Source of the DNA: Acinetobacter halotolerans
GTDB taxonomy: Bacteria > Pseudomonadota > Gammaproteobacteria > Pseudomonadales > Moraxellaceae
Length of the DNA: 64,000 nt
Direction: 5' to 3'
Assembly: GCF_004208515.1 (NCBI RefSeq)
Contig: NZ_SGIM01000009.1
Coordinates: 62,001 to 126,000, forward strand
Both the position numbers and the translations under genes were made by a program. The notes under the pieces are model-generated. The model was not told where the DNA came from. It saw only the letters and a program-made list of their open reading frames with translations, and did not search any database. Below, in pieces: positions 28,541 to 36,394 of this stretch. How positions within the stretch are numbered: the first letter of the stretch is position 1; every line of letters starts with the position of its first letter.

Positions 28541-29566
28541 ATGAATACAGTACATCACTTAATGATTGAGCAACAAGGTGGTCTGGGCATGATCACATTA
28601 GATCGAGTGACACATCTGAACGCACTATCGCTTGAGATGATTGAGGGGATTCGAGCCCAACTTGAGCTTTGGCGAGATGATGTTGCTATCCAAGCGATTT
28701 TAATTAAATCGAACAGCCCGAAAGCCTTTTGTGCAGGAGGCGATATTCGCTATCTGTATGACAGTTATAAACTGGGCACGACAGATCATCAGGGGTATTT
28801 TAGTGCCGAATATAAGATGCTCACCACCATACGTGAGTACCAAAAACCTGTTATCGTTCTGCTCGATGGTTATGTGCTTGGTGGTGGTTTTGGCTTAGCG
28901 CAAGCCTGCCACATCATTGTGAGTAGTGAAAAATCACGCTTTGCCATGCCTGAAACAGCGATTGGTTTTTTCCCAGATGTCGGCGCTACTCATTTCCTAT
29001 CGCGCTTGGATGACATAGGCGTGTATATGGCGATTACAGGCGAGCAAATCAGTAGCAGTGATGCCCTTTATTTGGATTTGATTGACTACCATGTGCCCAG
29101 TGAAAAACTGCAAGCCTTGCAAGATGCCTTGGTTGCAGAAACCGATTTAAGCCAACAGAACATTGAACACATTGTGAGTTGCTTTATCACCCGCCCAGCA
29201 GAAAGTGAATTGAAACAGTATGCTGAAGCGATTCGTAAACATTTTGGTTTCCAACATTTAGATGAGATTGAGCAGAGTCTTGCAAATGAACAAGATGAGC
29301 ATTTAAAAGCTTGGGCGGACAAGATGCTCAACATTTTGCAACAGCGTTCATTCAGCGCGAAACAAACCAGTTTGAAACTACAATATTTAGGTCGTGGACT
29401 TTCCTTGCAGCAATGTATGCAACTTGAGCGTGATTTGCAGGATATTTGGTTTGAGCATGGCGACTTTATTGAAGGGGTACGTGCGCTGATTGTTGATAAA
29501 GACAAACAACCTCAATGGAAGAAAGCCAACCCTGAACTGGAGCAAATTTTAGAAAAACTTAGCTAA
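28541..29566 (+). CDS. 3-hydroxyisobutyryl-CoA hydrolase-like crotonase
   Basis: A 341-aa crotonase-superfamily protein, longer than the hydratase, as is usual for HIBCH enzymes. It carries KAFCAGGDIRYLYD (60-73), GYVLGGGFGLAQA (110-122) and MPETAIGFFPDVGATHFLSR (136-155), with E138 and D146 as the likely catalytic pair. It releases CoA from 3-hydroxyisobutyryl-CoA, giving the MmsB substrate. The DVG motif and length separate it from simple enoyl-CoA hydratases. It ends the enzyme part of the operon; a 120-base gap precedes the transporter gene. Confidence 0.88.
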   Translation: MNTVHHLMIEQQGGLGMITLDRVTHLNALSLEMIEGIRAQLELWRDDVAIQAILIKSNSPKAFCAGGDIRYLYDSYKLGTTDHQGYFSAEYKMLTTIREYQKPVIVLLDGYVLGGGFGLAQACHIIVSSEKSRFAMPETAIGFFPDVGATHFLSRLDDIGVYMAITGEQISSSDALYLDLIDYHVPSEKLQALQDALVAETDLSQQNIEHIVSCFITRPAESELKQYAEAIRKHFGFQHLDEIEQSLANEQDEHLKAWADKMLNILQQRSFSAKQTSLKLQYLGRGLSLQQCMQLERDLQDIWFEHGDFIEGVRALIVDKDKQPQWKKANPELEQILEKLS

Positions 29567-29686
29567 ACACATTATAAAAAAAATAAAAAAGCGCACAGAA
29601 AGACAGCGGGATTTGAAATGCTTATGGTCAGGGTTGTCCATAAGCGTCAAAGTTAAAACAAAAAGATCTAAATAAGGATAATTGTG

Positions 29687-31039
29687 ATGCAAGCAACAGA
29701 TGGAAACGGTTCGTCCCCTAAAAAGTCGTCACATCGATTGGCAGGGATTTCTAGCATGGTTGGTACCACCATCGAGTGGTATGACTTTTTTATTTATGGT
29801 GCGGCAGCGGCACTGATTTTCAACAAATTGTTTTTTCCTAATCTTGACCCACTGACAGGTGTACTCGCAGCATTTGGTACCTATGCAGTGGGTTTCATCG
29901 GACGACCTTTAGGTGGTCTAGTATTTGGTCACTTTGGTGACAAGATCGGGCGTAAGTCCATGTTGTTACTGACTCTCATGTTGATGGGTATTCCCACCGT
30001 ATTGATTGGATTGTTACCCACTTATGAAACAATCGGCTATTGGGCTGCGATTTGTTTAGTGATCTTGCGCTTTATTCAGGGTATGGCAATGGGTGGTGAG
30101 TGGGGCGGCGCAGTGCTGATGGCGGTTGAACATGCACCTGACGGCAAAAAAGGGTTTTGGGGCAGTTTGCCTCAAGCCAGTACCGGTGGCGGCTTGATGT
30201 TGGCCTCGATTGCACTTGGGCTTGTGTCCTTGCTTCCTGAACAAGCATTGTTTAGTTGGGGTTGGCGTATTCCTTTCCTCGCGAGCATTGTTTTACTCGG
30301 TGTGGGGTGGTATATCCGCGTCAAAGTACCTGAATCACCTGACTTTGAGAAGGTCAAGCAACAAGCTGAAAACATCAAAGTTCCTGCGTTACAGGTGTTT
30401 AAACAACATCCTAAACAACTCATTACCATTATCGTGGCGCGTGCCGCTGAAAACGCATGGTTTTATATTGCATCCACTTTTACTTTGGCCTACACCACGG
30501 CCCAATTGGGGATTCCACGACAAGATATTTTATTTGCCACCATCTGTGGTGCAGCGGTGATTTTATTTATGACGCCGCTGTGTGGACATTTGTCAGATAA
30601 AGTTGGTCAGCGCAATATGTTTATGTTTGGCTTATGTGTGTTGGCACTATTTAGCTATCCATTCTTTAGTATGTTAAACACCAAAGATCCTGTATTGGTC
30701 TGGACTGCGATTGTTTTGGCAATCGGTGTGGTTTTCCCAATTATGTACGCACCACAAGCACAACTGTTCGCACGTCAGTTCCCTGCTGAAATTCGTTATA
30801 GTGGCATCTCGATCTCAGTGCAATTGGCAGGCGTATTGGGTGGTGGTATTGCACCGTTGATTGCAACCAAGTTATTGAGTGTCGGTGGTGGCAATCCATA
30901 TTTGATTATGATTTATATTGGTTCGATGGCAATGATTGCGATAGTCGCAACAACCTTTATGCCACGTGACCGAATTGCTCAAACTTATCAGCAATCAAAT
31001 GAATTAGATTTAAAAACGAAGATTACTGATCAATCCTAG
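29687..31039 (+). CDS. MHS-family MFS metabolite transporter
   Basis: A 450-aa major-facilitator transporter of the metabolite:H+ symporter type (ShiA/ProP relatives). SMVGTTIEWYDFFIYGAAAALIF in the first helix is the family hallmark, and GHFGDKIGRKSMLLLT is the first MFS A-motif. Twelve helices are expected. Downstream of valine catabolism genes it may import a branched acid or dicarboxylate, but no substrate is certain. The ATG at 29687 follows TAAGGATAATTGTG (GTG at 29684 is the other choice). It ends at a bidirectional terminator. Confidence 0.85.
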   Translation: MQATDGNGSSPKKSSHRLAGISSMVGTTIEWYDFFIYGAAAALIFNKLFFPNLDPLTGVLAAFGTYAVGFIGRPLGGLVFGHFGDKIGRKSMLLLTLMLMGIPTVLIGLLPTYETIGYWAAICLVILRFIQGMAMGGEWGGAVLMAVEHAPDGKKGFWGSLPQASTGGGLMLASIALGLVSLLPEQALFSWGWRIPFLASIVLLGVGWYIRVKVPESPDFEKVKQQAENIKVPALQVFKQHPKQLITIIVARAAENAWFYIASTFTLAYTTAQLGIPRQDILFATICGAAVILFMTPLCGHLSDKVGQRNMFMFGLCVLALFSYPFFSMLNTKDPVLVWTAIVLAIGVVFPIMYAPQAQLFARQFPAEIRYSGISISVQLAGVLGGGIAPLIATKLLSVGGGNPYLIMIYIGSMAMIAIVATTFMPRDRIAQTYQQSNELDLKTKITDQS

Positions 31040-31060
31040 TTGTGAAATCTATATATAGAT

Positions 31061-31098
31061 AAAAAAAAAGCCCTCATCTTTCGATGAGGGCTTTTTTT
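31061..31098. terminator. Bidirectional terminator after the MHS transporter, part of a direct repeat
   Basis: An A run, AGCCCTCAT, the loop CTTTCG, ATGAGGGCT and a T run form a symmetrical terminator that works on both strands. It is the left copy of the sequence repeated at 31695-31730 and is followed directly by a truncated tRNA-Gly. Confidence 0.85.
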
Positions 31099-31140
31099 GA
31101 ATCTGGAGCGGGAAAGGAGGCTTGAACTCGCGCCCCCAAC
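31063..31140. repeat. Left copy of a 78-base direct repeat flanking the acetyltransferase gene
   Basis: Comparing by eye with 31695-31772, 71 of 78 bases agree. The repeat covers the terminator and the 3' part of tRNA-Gly. The spacing between copies is 632 bases. The seven differences show the copies have diverged. Confidence 0.75.
31104..31140 (-). pseudogene. Truncated tRNA-Gly (3' part only)
   Basis: On the minus strand this 37-base segment matches the 3' end of the intact tRNA-Gly genes downstream (acceptor 3' strand, T arm, variable region), including the CCA-side bases, but with several changes in the T arm. To the right the match stops abruptly and AT-rich sequence leading to the acetyltransferase gene begins. 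It cannot fold into a tRNA. It looks like a left junction of an insertion or duplication in the tRNA-Gly gene. Confidence 0.75.
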
Positions 31141-31227
31141 GTTAGCGATAGTCACCAACATAAATTACGCTAGATGATAATCTATGGAACTATCATTTAT
31201 TGCAAATCGTTGTTTTGAGGTTTAAAT

Positions 31228-31686
31228 ATGATTGAAATTGCTCAACAGCAAGATGCAAAAGTAATCTTAAATGTTATCAAAAAAAGTATAGTGTCTTGCT
31301 CTCTAGATCATCAAGGTAATCAAAATGTTATTGATGAATGGTTATCAAATAAAACTGAAGAAAATATCATTAATTGGATAAACAACTCTTATTCGTATGT
31401 GTACAAAAAGGACAATAAGATTGTAGGTTTTATTTTGATGTCTAAAGGGGGAGTCATCCTTCTAAATTATGTTTTACCTGATTATCAAGGCGATGGCATA
31501 GGAAGTGCAATGATTGATTTCATCATTTCTCTTTCTCACCAACTCGATAAAATTACGCTTGAATCTACGCTAACTGCGAAAAAATTTTATGAGCGTAAAA
31601 ACTTTATCATTCTGGAAGAAATCTACGAATATGAAAAGTTAGTCGGCTTTAAAATGCAATTAAGGCTAGCTGGCAATCTTGCTTAA
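31228..31686 (+). CDS. GNAT-family acetyltransferase inside the tRNA-Gly repeat
   Basis: A 152-aa single-domain acetyltransferase. The acetyl-CoA loop is LPDYQGDGIGSAMIDF (about 90-105) after ILLNYVLP, and KKFYERKNFIILEEIYEYEK is the typical last motif. The coding sequence is clearly more AT-rich than the surrounding genes. It is bounded by the two copies of a terminator/tRNA-Gly repeat, pointing to insertion of a one-gene cassette. The start follows TTGTTTTGAGGTTTAAAT. The acceptor substrate is unknown; some GNATs of this size act on antibiotics or on toxin-like targets, but nothing here shows that. Confidence 0.8.
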   Translation: MIEIAQQQDAKVILNVIKKSIVSCSLDHQGNQNVIDEWLSNKTEENIINWINNSYSYVYKKDNKIVGFILMSKGGVILLNYVLPDYQGDGIGSAMIDFIISLSHQLDKITLESTLTAKKFYERKNFIILEEIYEYEKLVGFKMQLRLAGNLA

Positions 31687-31694
31687 AAGATAAG

Positions 31695-31730
31695 AAAAAA
31701 AGCCCTAATCTTTCGACTAGGGCTTTTTTT
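31695..31730. terminator. Bidirectional terminator between the acetyltransferase and tRNA-Gly genes
   Basis: An A run, AGCCCTA, a loop ending in GAC, TAGGGCT and a T run. It probably ends the plus-strand acetyltransferase transcript and the minus-strand tRNA transcript. Confidence 0.85.
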
Positions 31731-31772
31731 GAATCTGGAGCGGGAAAGGAGACTCGAACTCCCGACCCCAAC
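31695..31772. repeat. Right copy of the 78-base direct repeat
   Basis: The copy contains the terminator (31695-31730) and the 3' portion of the first intact tRNA-Gly, continuing into the full tRNA. See the left copy at 31063-31140. Confidence 0.75.
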
Positions 31773-31811
31773 CTTGGCAAGGTTATGCTCTACCAACTGA
31801 GCTATTCCCGC
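31736..31811 (-). tRNA. tRNA-Gly (anticodon GCC), CCA encoded
   Basis: A 76-base cloverleaf on the minus strand: acceptor GCGGGAA pairs with TTCCCGC, the D arm is GCTCAGTTGGTAGAGC, the anticodon stem-loop is CCTTGCCAAGG, and the T arm contains GTTCGAGTC. The discriminator is U and the gene ends in an encoded CCA. It is the second gene of a two-tRNA unit transcribed leftward. Confidence 0.95.
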
Positions 31812-31852
31812 TTATTGAGCAGTTTTTTCTAAAACTTACACTAAAAAATTTG

Positions 31853-31925
31853 AGCGGGAAAGGAGACTCGAACTCCCGACCCCAACCTTGGCAAGGTTAT
31901 GCTCTACCAACTGAGCTATTCCCGC
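31853..31925 (-). tRNA. tRNA-Gly (anticodon GCC), CCA not encoded
   Basis: A 73-base copy identical by eye to the neighbouring tRNA over the body of the molecule. The three bases after the discriminator read CAA instead of CCA, so the tail would need to be repaired by CCA-adding enzyme. It is the first gene of the leftward unit, with a promoter just upstream. The 41 bases between the two tRNAs carry no obvious signal. Confidence 0.93.
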
Positions 31926-31934
31926 ATGCCGTGT

Positions 31935-31962
31935 ATAATACATTATGCAAAAATAGGGTCAA
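31935..31962 (-). promoter_or_regulatory. sigma70-type promoter of the tRNA-Gly unit
   Basis: On the minus strand TTGACC (complement of 31957-31962), 16 bases, then TATTAT (31935-31940). The first tRNA base is at 31925, so transcription would begin a few bases upstream of it. Confidence 0.6.
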
Positions 31963-32114
31963 TAATTTTATGCAAAGAAATTGATTAATTGCATAAAATA
32001 AAAGCACTTCTGGGATTAAAAAATGCAAAAAGCGAAATTTTGTATAAGCGTTTTACTCAAGGTACGCTCATGTATACTAGTGGACTACCTCAATCTGAAC
32101 CTACGGAGTGACTG

Positions 32115-32423
32115 ATGAAATTAGAACAACAGTTGATTGAACGTTTACAAACCCTCGCTCCGAGCCATCTTGAAGTGATCAATGAGTCGGCAGGACATGG
32201 CGGTTATTTTCCTGGGAAAGAATCACACTTTAAAGTGATTGTGGTCAGTGATGCGTTCCAAGGCCTACGTTTGGTACAACGTCATCAAAAAATTTATGCG
32301 GTTGCCGCTGAGCTGATGAGTCCGGGACAGATTCATGCTTTAGCTATTCATGCCTATGTGCCAAGTGAGTGGCAAGGCCAAGCACCGGCAAGCCCTGAAT
32401 GTGCACATGCACCAAAACCTTAA
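32115..32423 (+). CDS. BolA-family protein
   Basis: A 102-aa protein of the BolA/IbaG class-II KH-like fold. SHFKVIVVSDAFQGLRLVQRHQKIYAVAAELM is the conserved core with the RHQ-Y motif, and HALAIHAYVPSEW closes the fold. BolA proteins pair with monothiol glutaredoxins in iron-sulfur metabolism and can bind DNA. The C-terminal tail SPECAHAPKP is extra. The start follows CTACGGAGTGACTG. The SirB-like gene follows directly, so they probably form one transcript. Confidence 0.88.
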   Translation: MKLEQQLIERLQTLAPSHLEVINESAGHGGYFPGKESHFKVIVVSDAFQGLRLVQRHQKIYAVAAELMSPGQIHALAIHAYVPSEWQGQAPASPECAHAPKP

Positions 32424-32432
32424 GGATTGATT

Positions 32433-32825
32433 ATGGATGCACATTTAATCACCAAGATTATTCATATGTCAGCAGTCAGTTTGTTGATACTGGTCTTTGT
32501 TGCACGCGCTGCGACTTTATTCGTGGGGACACAACAGCAACAACCTAGTCCTAAAGTACGCAAAGGCTTTGTGGGTTTACAACATTTGTCGCTGACGCTG
32601 ATTATTATCACTGGCGCAATATTACTGGTGATGAATAACTTTGAAGTACAGCCTTGGTTCTATGCCAAAGTGATTCTATTTTTTGTACTTTGGTCTTCTA
32701 TGATTAAAACTTATCGAGAAGATAACAATATTTTATTGGTGCAACGTCGTGTCGGTGTTTTGATCGGTGCAATTGCATTGGTGGGGATTCTTGGCTTGGT
32801 GATGATGAAGCCCGTTTTTGGGTAA
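32433..32825 (+). CDS. SirB-family membrane protein
   Basis: A 130-aa inner-membrane protein with four hydrophobic segments, starting MDAHLITKIIHMSAVSLLIL. The KxxH in the first helix and the GLQHLSLTLIIITGAILL block match the SirB (invasion gene expression up-regulator) family, whose biochemical role is unclear. The ATG at 32433 follows TAAGGATTGATT, which overlaps the bolA stop. A TTG six bases upstream is a less likely start. Confidence 0.82.
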   Translation: MDAHLITKIIHMSAVSLLILVFVARAATLFVGTQQQQPSPKVRKGFVGLQHLSLTLIIITGAILLVMNNFEVQPWFYAKVILFFVLWSSMIKTYREDNNILLVQRRVGVLIGAIALVGILGLVMMKPVFG

Positions 32826-32907
32826 TTGTCTGACATTGTTTTAGTAATTGTTGGGGCACTAGGTTAAACTGTGTGCAATTTGCAAAAAAATCGTGTAGAG
32901 GGAAATC

Positions 32908-33750
32908 ATGTTAACTCGTGTGGTATTTAACCAAAAAGGTGGTGTGGGGAAATCAAGTATCACTGTAAATTTAGCCGCGATTAGCGCTAAACAAGGGCTT
33001 AGAACCTTGGTGATTGATCTAGATCCGCAAGCAAATTCAAGCCAATACCTTTTAGGTGAAGATGCGACATATTCTGCGGACAAAGCCGCATTAGAGCCTA
33101 ATATTGAAAATTTCTTTGACGATATTTTAGCGACCACACAGCAAAAGGGCTTGATTGGCAATGCCATCGGCTCAATTCTTAAAGCACCGCGCAGCAAAGG
33201 TTTAGACAGTTACGTACATCGCACATCTTTTGAAAACTTGGATGTGATTCCTGCGAGCCCAAGTTTAGGTACGCTCGAGCATGCTTTGGAAAGTAAGCAC
33301 AAAATTTATAAGTTACGTGATTCGATTCAGGTCTTGAGCTCGCGCTATGACCGTATTTATATTGATACACCACCTGCATTTAATTTCTTTACTTTATCGG
33401 CGTTGATTTCAGCACAACGTGTGTTGATTCCATTTGATTGTGATGTATTTTCAAAACGTGCGTTACAAACTTTGATTGAAAATGTGCTCGAAACCCAAGA
33501 TGATCATAATGATCGCTTGGAGATTGAAGGAATCGTGGTCAATCAATTCCAGTCTCAGGCAAAATTACCGCGTGAAGTGGTTCAACAGTTAAAAGATGAA
33601 GGCCTGCCTGTGTTAGCAAGCATGCTGCCACCATCTGTATTGATGAAAGAATCACATCAAAAGAATTTACCATTGATTCATTTGGCATCTGAACATAAGT
33701 TGACCCTTGCTTATGTCACCTTGTTCAATGAGATTGAATCAAAGCAATAA
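32908..33750 (+). CDS. ParA-family ATPase (orphan)
   Basis: A 280-aa deviant Walker-type ATPase. The P-loop FNQKGGVGKSSITVNLAA includes the signature Lys10 and Lys15, DLDPQANSSQYLL is the A' motif, and YIDTPPAFNFFTL is the Walker B region. ParA/MinD relatives position DNA or protein complexes in the cell. No parB or parS-like gene lies next to it, and the neighbours are a SirB protein and a lipoprotein, so it is not an obvious chromosome-partition pair. The start follows TAGAGGGAAATC. It is 9 bases from the lipoprotein gene and probably co-transcribed. Confidence 0.88.
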   Translation: MLTRVVFNQKGGVGKSSITVNLAAISAKQGLRTLVIDLDPQANSSQYLLGEDATYSADKAALEPNIENFFDDILATTQQKGLIGNAIGSILKAPRSKGLDSYVHRTSFENLDVIPASPSLGTLEHALESKHKIYKLRDSIQVLSSRYDRIYIDTPPAFNFFTLSALISAQRVLIPFDCDVFSKRALQTLIENVLETQDDHNDRLEIEGIVVNQFQSQAKLPREVVQQLKDEGLPVLASMLPPSVLMKESHQKNLPLIHLASEHKLTLAYVTLFNEIESKQ

Positions 33751-33759
33751 GAGAACCTT

Positions 33760-34152
33760 ATGAAACGCTTATATTGGATGCCTGTTTTGGCCGCGACGAT
33801 GCTATTAGGTGCTTGTGCATCAACGGTTAAACCCGCTTATGTCTCACCGACACAGTACCAAGCTTTAAACTGCCAACAACTGCAAGCGGAATACAACCGT
33901 ATTCAGCATTATATTGACAATGGTGTACAGACGCCGAAACGAACAGGTGTCGGGGTTGGCGTGGGACTTGGTGGCGGCTGGGGTGGCAAAAGCGGTTGGG
34001 GCTTTGGTCCTTCTGTTTCCGTGAATATGGGTCAGTCGATGAATACCAAAAATACAGAACTTGCGAAAGTTTTGGGTCAGCAAGATGCAATTGTGCAAGC
34101 AGCACAGTTTAAAGGCTGTCCAATTATTGTGAAACCACGACCGAAATCTTAG
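33760..34152 (+). CDS. Putative lipoprotein
   Basis: A 130-aa protein with a lipoprotein signal peptide, MKRLYWMPVLAATMLLGAC, whose lipobox LLGAC puts the lipidated Cys at residue 19. Next comes a stretch rich in Gln/Tyr (YQALNCQQLQAEYNRIQHY), a short region of predicted coil. The middle is glycine-rich (GVGVGVGLGGGWGG), then NTELAKVLGQQDAIVQAAQFKGC. It probably sits in the inner or outer membrane facing the periplasm. I cannot assign a family. It follows the ParA gene closely and ends at a UUCG hairpin. Confidence 0.7.
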   Translation: MKRLYWMPVLAATMLLGACASTVKPAYVSPTQYQALNCQQLQAEYNRIQHYIDNGVQTPKRTGVGVGVGLGGGWGGKSGWGFGPSVSVNMGQSMNTKNTELAKVLGQQDAIVQAAQFKGCPIIVKPRPKS

Positions 34153-34162
34153 TTTTTAGCGA

Positions 34163-34190
34163 TTATTGCCGTAGTTCGCTACGGCAATAA
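34163..34190 (+). terminator. Hairpin after the lipoprotein gene
   Basis: TTATTGCCGTAG and CTACGGCAATAA pair perfectly around TTCG, a stable tetraloop, followed by AAAC rather than a T run. It ends the ParA/lipoprotein unit, probably a terminator or mRNA-stabilising structure. Confidence 0.7.
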
Positions 34191-34360
34191 AAACTAAATA
34201 TTAGCAAAATGTTTCAAGAAAAAAATATAAAAATCAAAATCTTAATTAAATTTACTCTGCTGTTTTCCTAATCTTGTCTATTGACGTGATCGCTTAAAAC
34301 TTGTCTATTCCCCCTAAATTCGTTTAAGGTGGCGACCACGAACAGTCATTCGGTATATAT

Positions 34361-34951
34361 ATGATAGAGAGTTGGTTTTTTGTTTTGGCAATGTTGGCGG
34401 TGTTACTTATTCCCGGTCCAACTAATGCTATGCTTGCCAGTGCAACACACCAACAAGGTGTACCTAAAACACTCGCTTTTATCCCTATAGAATGGTTAGG
34501 CTATATATATGGTGTGAGTTTATGGGCATTGTTTATCCATCTTTTCGAACCAATTTGGCCGGCACTTGGCGTCATTCTTCATACGGGCGGTTTACTGTAT
34601 GTAGTGTGGATGGCATTTCATCTCTGGAAAAGCTCTCATCTACAAAAACATTTTCAACATCATCAACATATACGCAAAACACAACTATTTGTCTCGACTT
34701 TAAAAAACCCAAAAACGGTGCTGTTAGCAGCAGGAATTTTCCCGCTTGAGACATGGAATTCGGTCCAAAATGCGGCATTGGTGTTTATGATTTTTACGCT
34801 GGTATTGATCCCTGTTTCTATTTTTTGGATGGTATTTGGACGTGCGTTATTGGCGGGGAGTTTAGCGGGTATTAAAGCCGACCATTTATATAAAGGATCG
34901 GCCATGTTGTTGCTAATCTGTATGCTTCCAATGGTATTCCGTTTCTTTTAA
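34361..34951 (+). CDS. LysE/RhtB-family exporter
   Basis: A 196-aa inner-membrane protein with about five or six hydrophobic helices. LLIPGPTNAMLASATHQQG is the characteristic first-loop motif of LysE exporters (usually PGP), and STLKNPKTVLLAAGIFPL is the conserved central block. Such proteins export amino acids or derivatives; the substrate is unknown. The ribosome site before the ATG is weak (GGTATATAT). It ends just before the convergent DedA gene. Confidence 0.82.
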   Translation: MIESWFFVLAMLAVLLIPGPTNAMLASATHQQGVPKTLAFIPIEWLGYIYGVSLWALFIHLFEPIWPALGVILHTGGLLYVVWMAFHLWKSSHLQKHFQHHQHIRKTQLFVSTLKNPKTVLLAAGIFPLETWNSVQNAALVFMIFTLVLIPVSIFWMVFGRALLAGSLAGIKADHLYKGSAMLLLICMLPMVFRFF

Positions 34952-34973
34952 ATCAAGAAACAAAGCATCCTGA

Positions 34974-35609
34974 TTAAGCTTTTTGTCGATTCATTCTTTG
35001 GCGAATAAAGCCGATAATGCCTGGTAAGACACTGATAATAATGATACCGAAAATCAAATAGGTGAAATTATCTTTCACAATTGGCATGTTTCCAAAGAGA
35101 TAACCTAAAGTAATAAACGATGCAATCCAGCAGAACGCACCAATCACATTATAGGTAAGGAAATATTTATAGTTCATGCTACCTGCGCCCGCGACAAAGG
35201 GTGCAAAGGTGCGTGCGAAAGGAACAAATCGAGCAAAAATAATGGTTTTTCCACCATGACGTTCAAAAAACTTCTGCGTTTTAAGTAAATGCTGTTTATT
35301 GATGAGGCGGGAGTTAGATTCGAATACACGCGGACCGATATAGTGACCAATATGATAATTAACGGTATCGCCTAATACAGCCGCAATAAACAGTAAAATA
35401 CCTAATATCCATGGATCCATCACACCTGTTGAAGCGGCAAGTGCACCAGCTGCAAAAAGTAAACTATCACCTGGTAGAAATGGCATGACCACGAAGCCAG
35501 TTTCAACAAAAATAATGAGAAACAAAATGGCATATATCCATACGCCGTAATTGGTGATAAATTCTAAAAGGTGTTCGTCAACGTGCAGAATAAAATCAAT
35601 GAGTTCCAT
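34974..35609 (-). CDS. DedA-family membrane protein
   Basis: A 211-aa inner-membrane protein with four to six helices and the DedA (SNARE-associated) signature FVETGFVVMPFLPGDSLLFAAGALAA (about 36-61). GDTVNYHIGHYIGPR and FFERHGGKTIIFARFVPFARTFAPFVAGAG contain the acidic and arginine residues of the family. DedA proteins act as flippases for undecaprenyl phosphate or phosphatidylethanolamine and affect envelope integrity. It is a single gene transcribed leftward. Confidence 0.9.
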   Translation of the reverse strand: MELIDFILHVDEHLLEFITNYGVWIYAILFLIIFVETGFVVMPFLPGDSLLFAAGALAASTGVMDPWILGILLFIAAVLGDTVNYHIGHYIGPRVFESNSRLINKQHLLKTQKFFERHGGKTIIFARFVPFARTFAPFVAGAGSMNYKYFLTYNVIGAFCWIASFITLGYLFGNMPIVKDNFTYLIFGIIIISVLPGIIGFIRQRMNRQKA

Positions 35610-35841
35610 GAAAATGTTAACACTATAAATTTGAGCTAAATCCTAACAGTGCATGTGTGGAATGTCAGTATAAAAAGCAAATTAATTGGTAACTTTACTT
35701 GAGTCACAGACGAGGTTATGCAAGAACAAAAAGCTTTCTTTGTTTCAAATATAGAACGATGCGTGAACAAATATAGTGTTTATCGCAAAATAAAAGATAC
35801 ATAAACTAGCTTCATCTTAAAAAAATTACGTGGAATAAATT

Positions 35842-36264
35842 ATGTTAAATCCGAATGTTGTTGTAAAAAATATCGTGACGCAGCCTGGTGTAGAAAATAC
35901 CGTGGCGCTGATTGCTCGTATCTTGATGGCTTATATATTTATCATTGCAGGGTGGGGTAAACTTACCGCCTATGGTGCTACGGCAGGTTATATGGAAGCT
36001 ATGGGCGTCCCAGCGGCATTGTTGCCGCTGACTATTTTGGTTGAATTTGGTGGTGGTTTAGCACTGTTATTTGGTTTCCAAGCACGTTTTGCTGCTTTTG
36101 GCTTAGCGATCTTTAGTATTCTGACCGCATTTCTTTTTCATGCTGCCGATGATCAAGCACAACAAATTAACTTTATGAAAAATTTAGCAATGTCGGGTGG
36201 TTTATTTTATCTGATGCTGCATGGTGCTGGTCGTTTTAGTCTTGATCATGCCATTGAAAAATAA
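35842..36264 (+). CDS. DoxX-family membrane protein
   Basis: A 140-aa protein with four hydrophobic helices. RILMAYIFIIAGWGKLTAYGATAGYMEAMGVPAALL (about 27-62) is the DoxX signature, with the G-x-K/Y motif after helix 1 and an LVEFGGGLALLFG block. DoxX proteins are small, poorly characterised membrane proteins linked to redox and stress responses. The start follows ACGTGGAATAAATT. A strong terminator follows. Confidence 0.85.
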   Translation: MLNPNVVVKNIVTQPGVENTVALIARILMAYIFIIAGWGKLTAYGATAGYMEAMGVPAALLPLTILVEFGGGLALLFGFQARFAAFGLAIFSILTAFLFHAADDQAQQINFMKNLAMSGGLFYLMLHGAGRFSLDHAIEK

Positions 36265-36273
36265 TAATCGATG

Positions 36274-36312
36274 AAAAATAACCCTCACTTGAACAAGTGA
36301 GGGTTATTTTTT
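36274..36312. terminator. Bidirectional terminator after the DoxX gene
   Basis: AAAAATAACCCTCACTTG and CAAGTGAGGGTTATTTTT pair perfectly around AA, an 18-base stem with A and T runs at either end. Confidence 0.9.
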
Positions 36313-36394
36313 ACCCATAAATTTTACCGATGATTACAAACTTAAGCCTGAATATCTGCTTAGATTATAAGGTGTTAAACAAAGCGAGATCAGA

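Noticed and set aside
31063..31772. Full genomic island or prophage at tRNA-Gly
   Set aside because: The segment is about 630 bases with one gene and no integrase, recombinase or phage gene.
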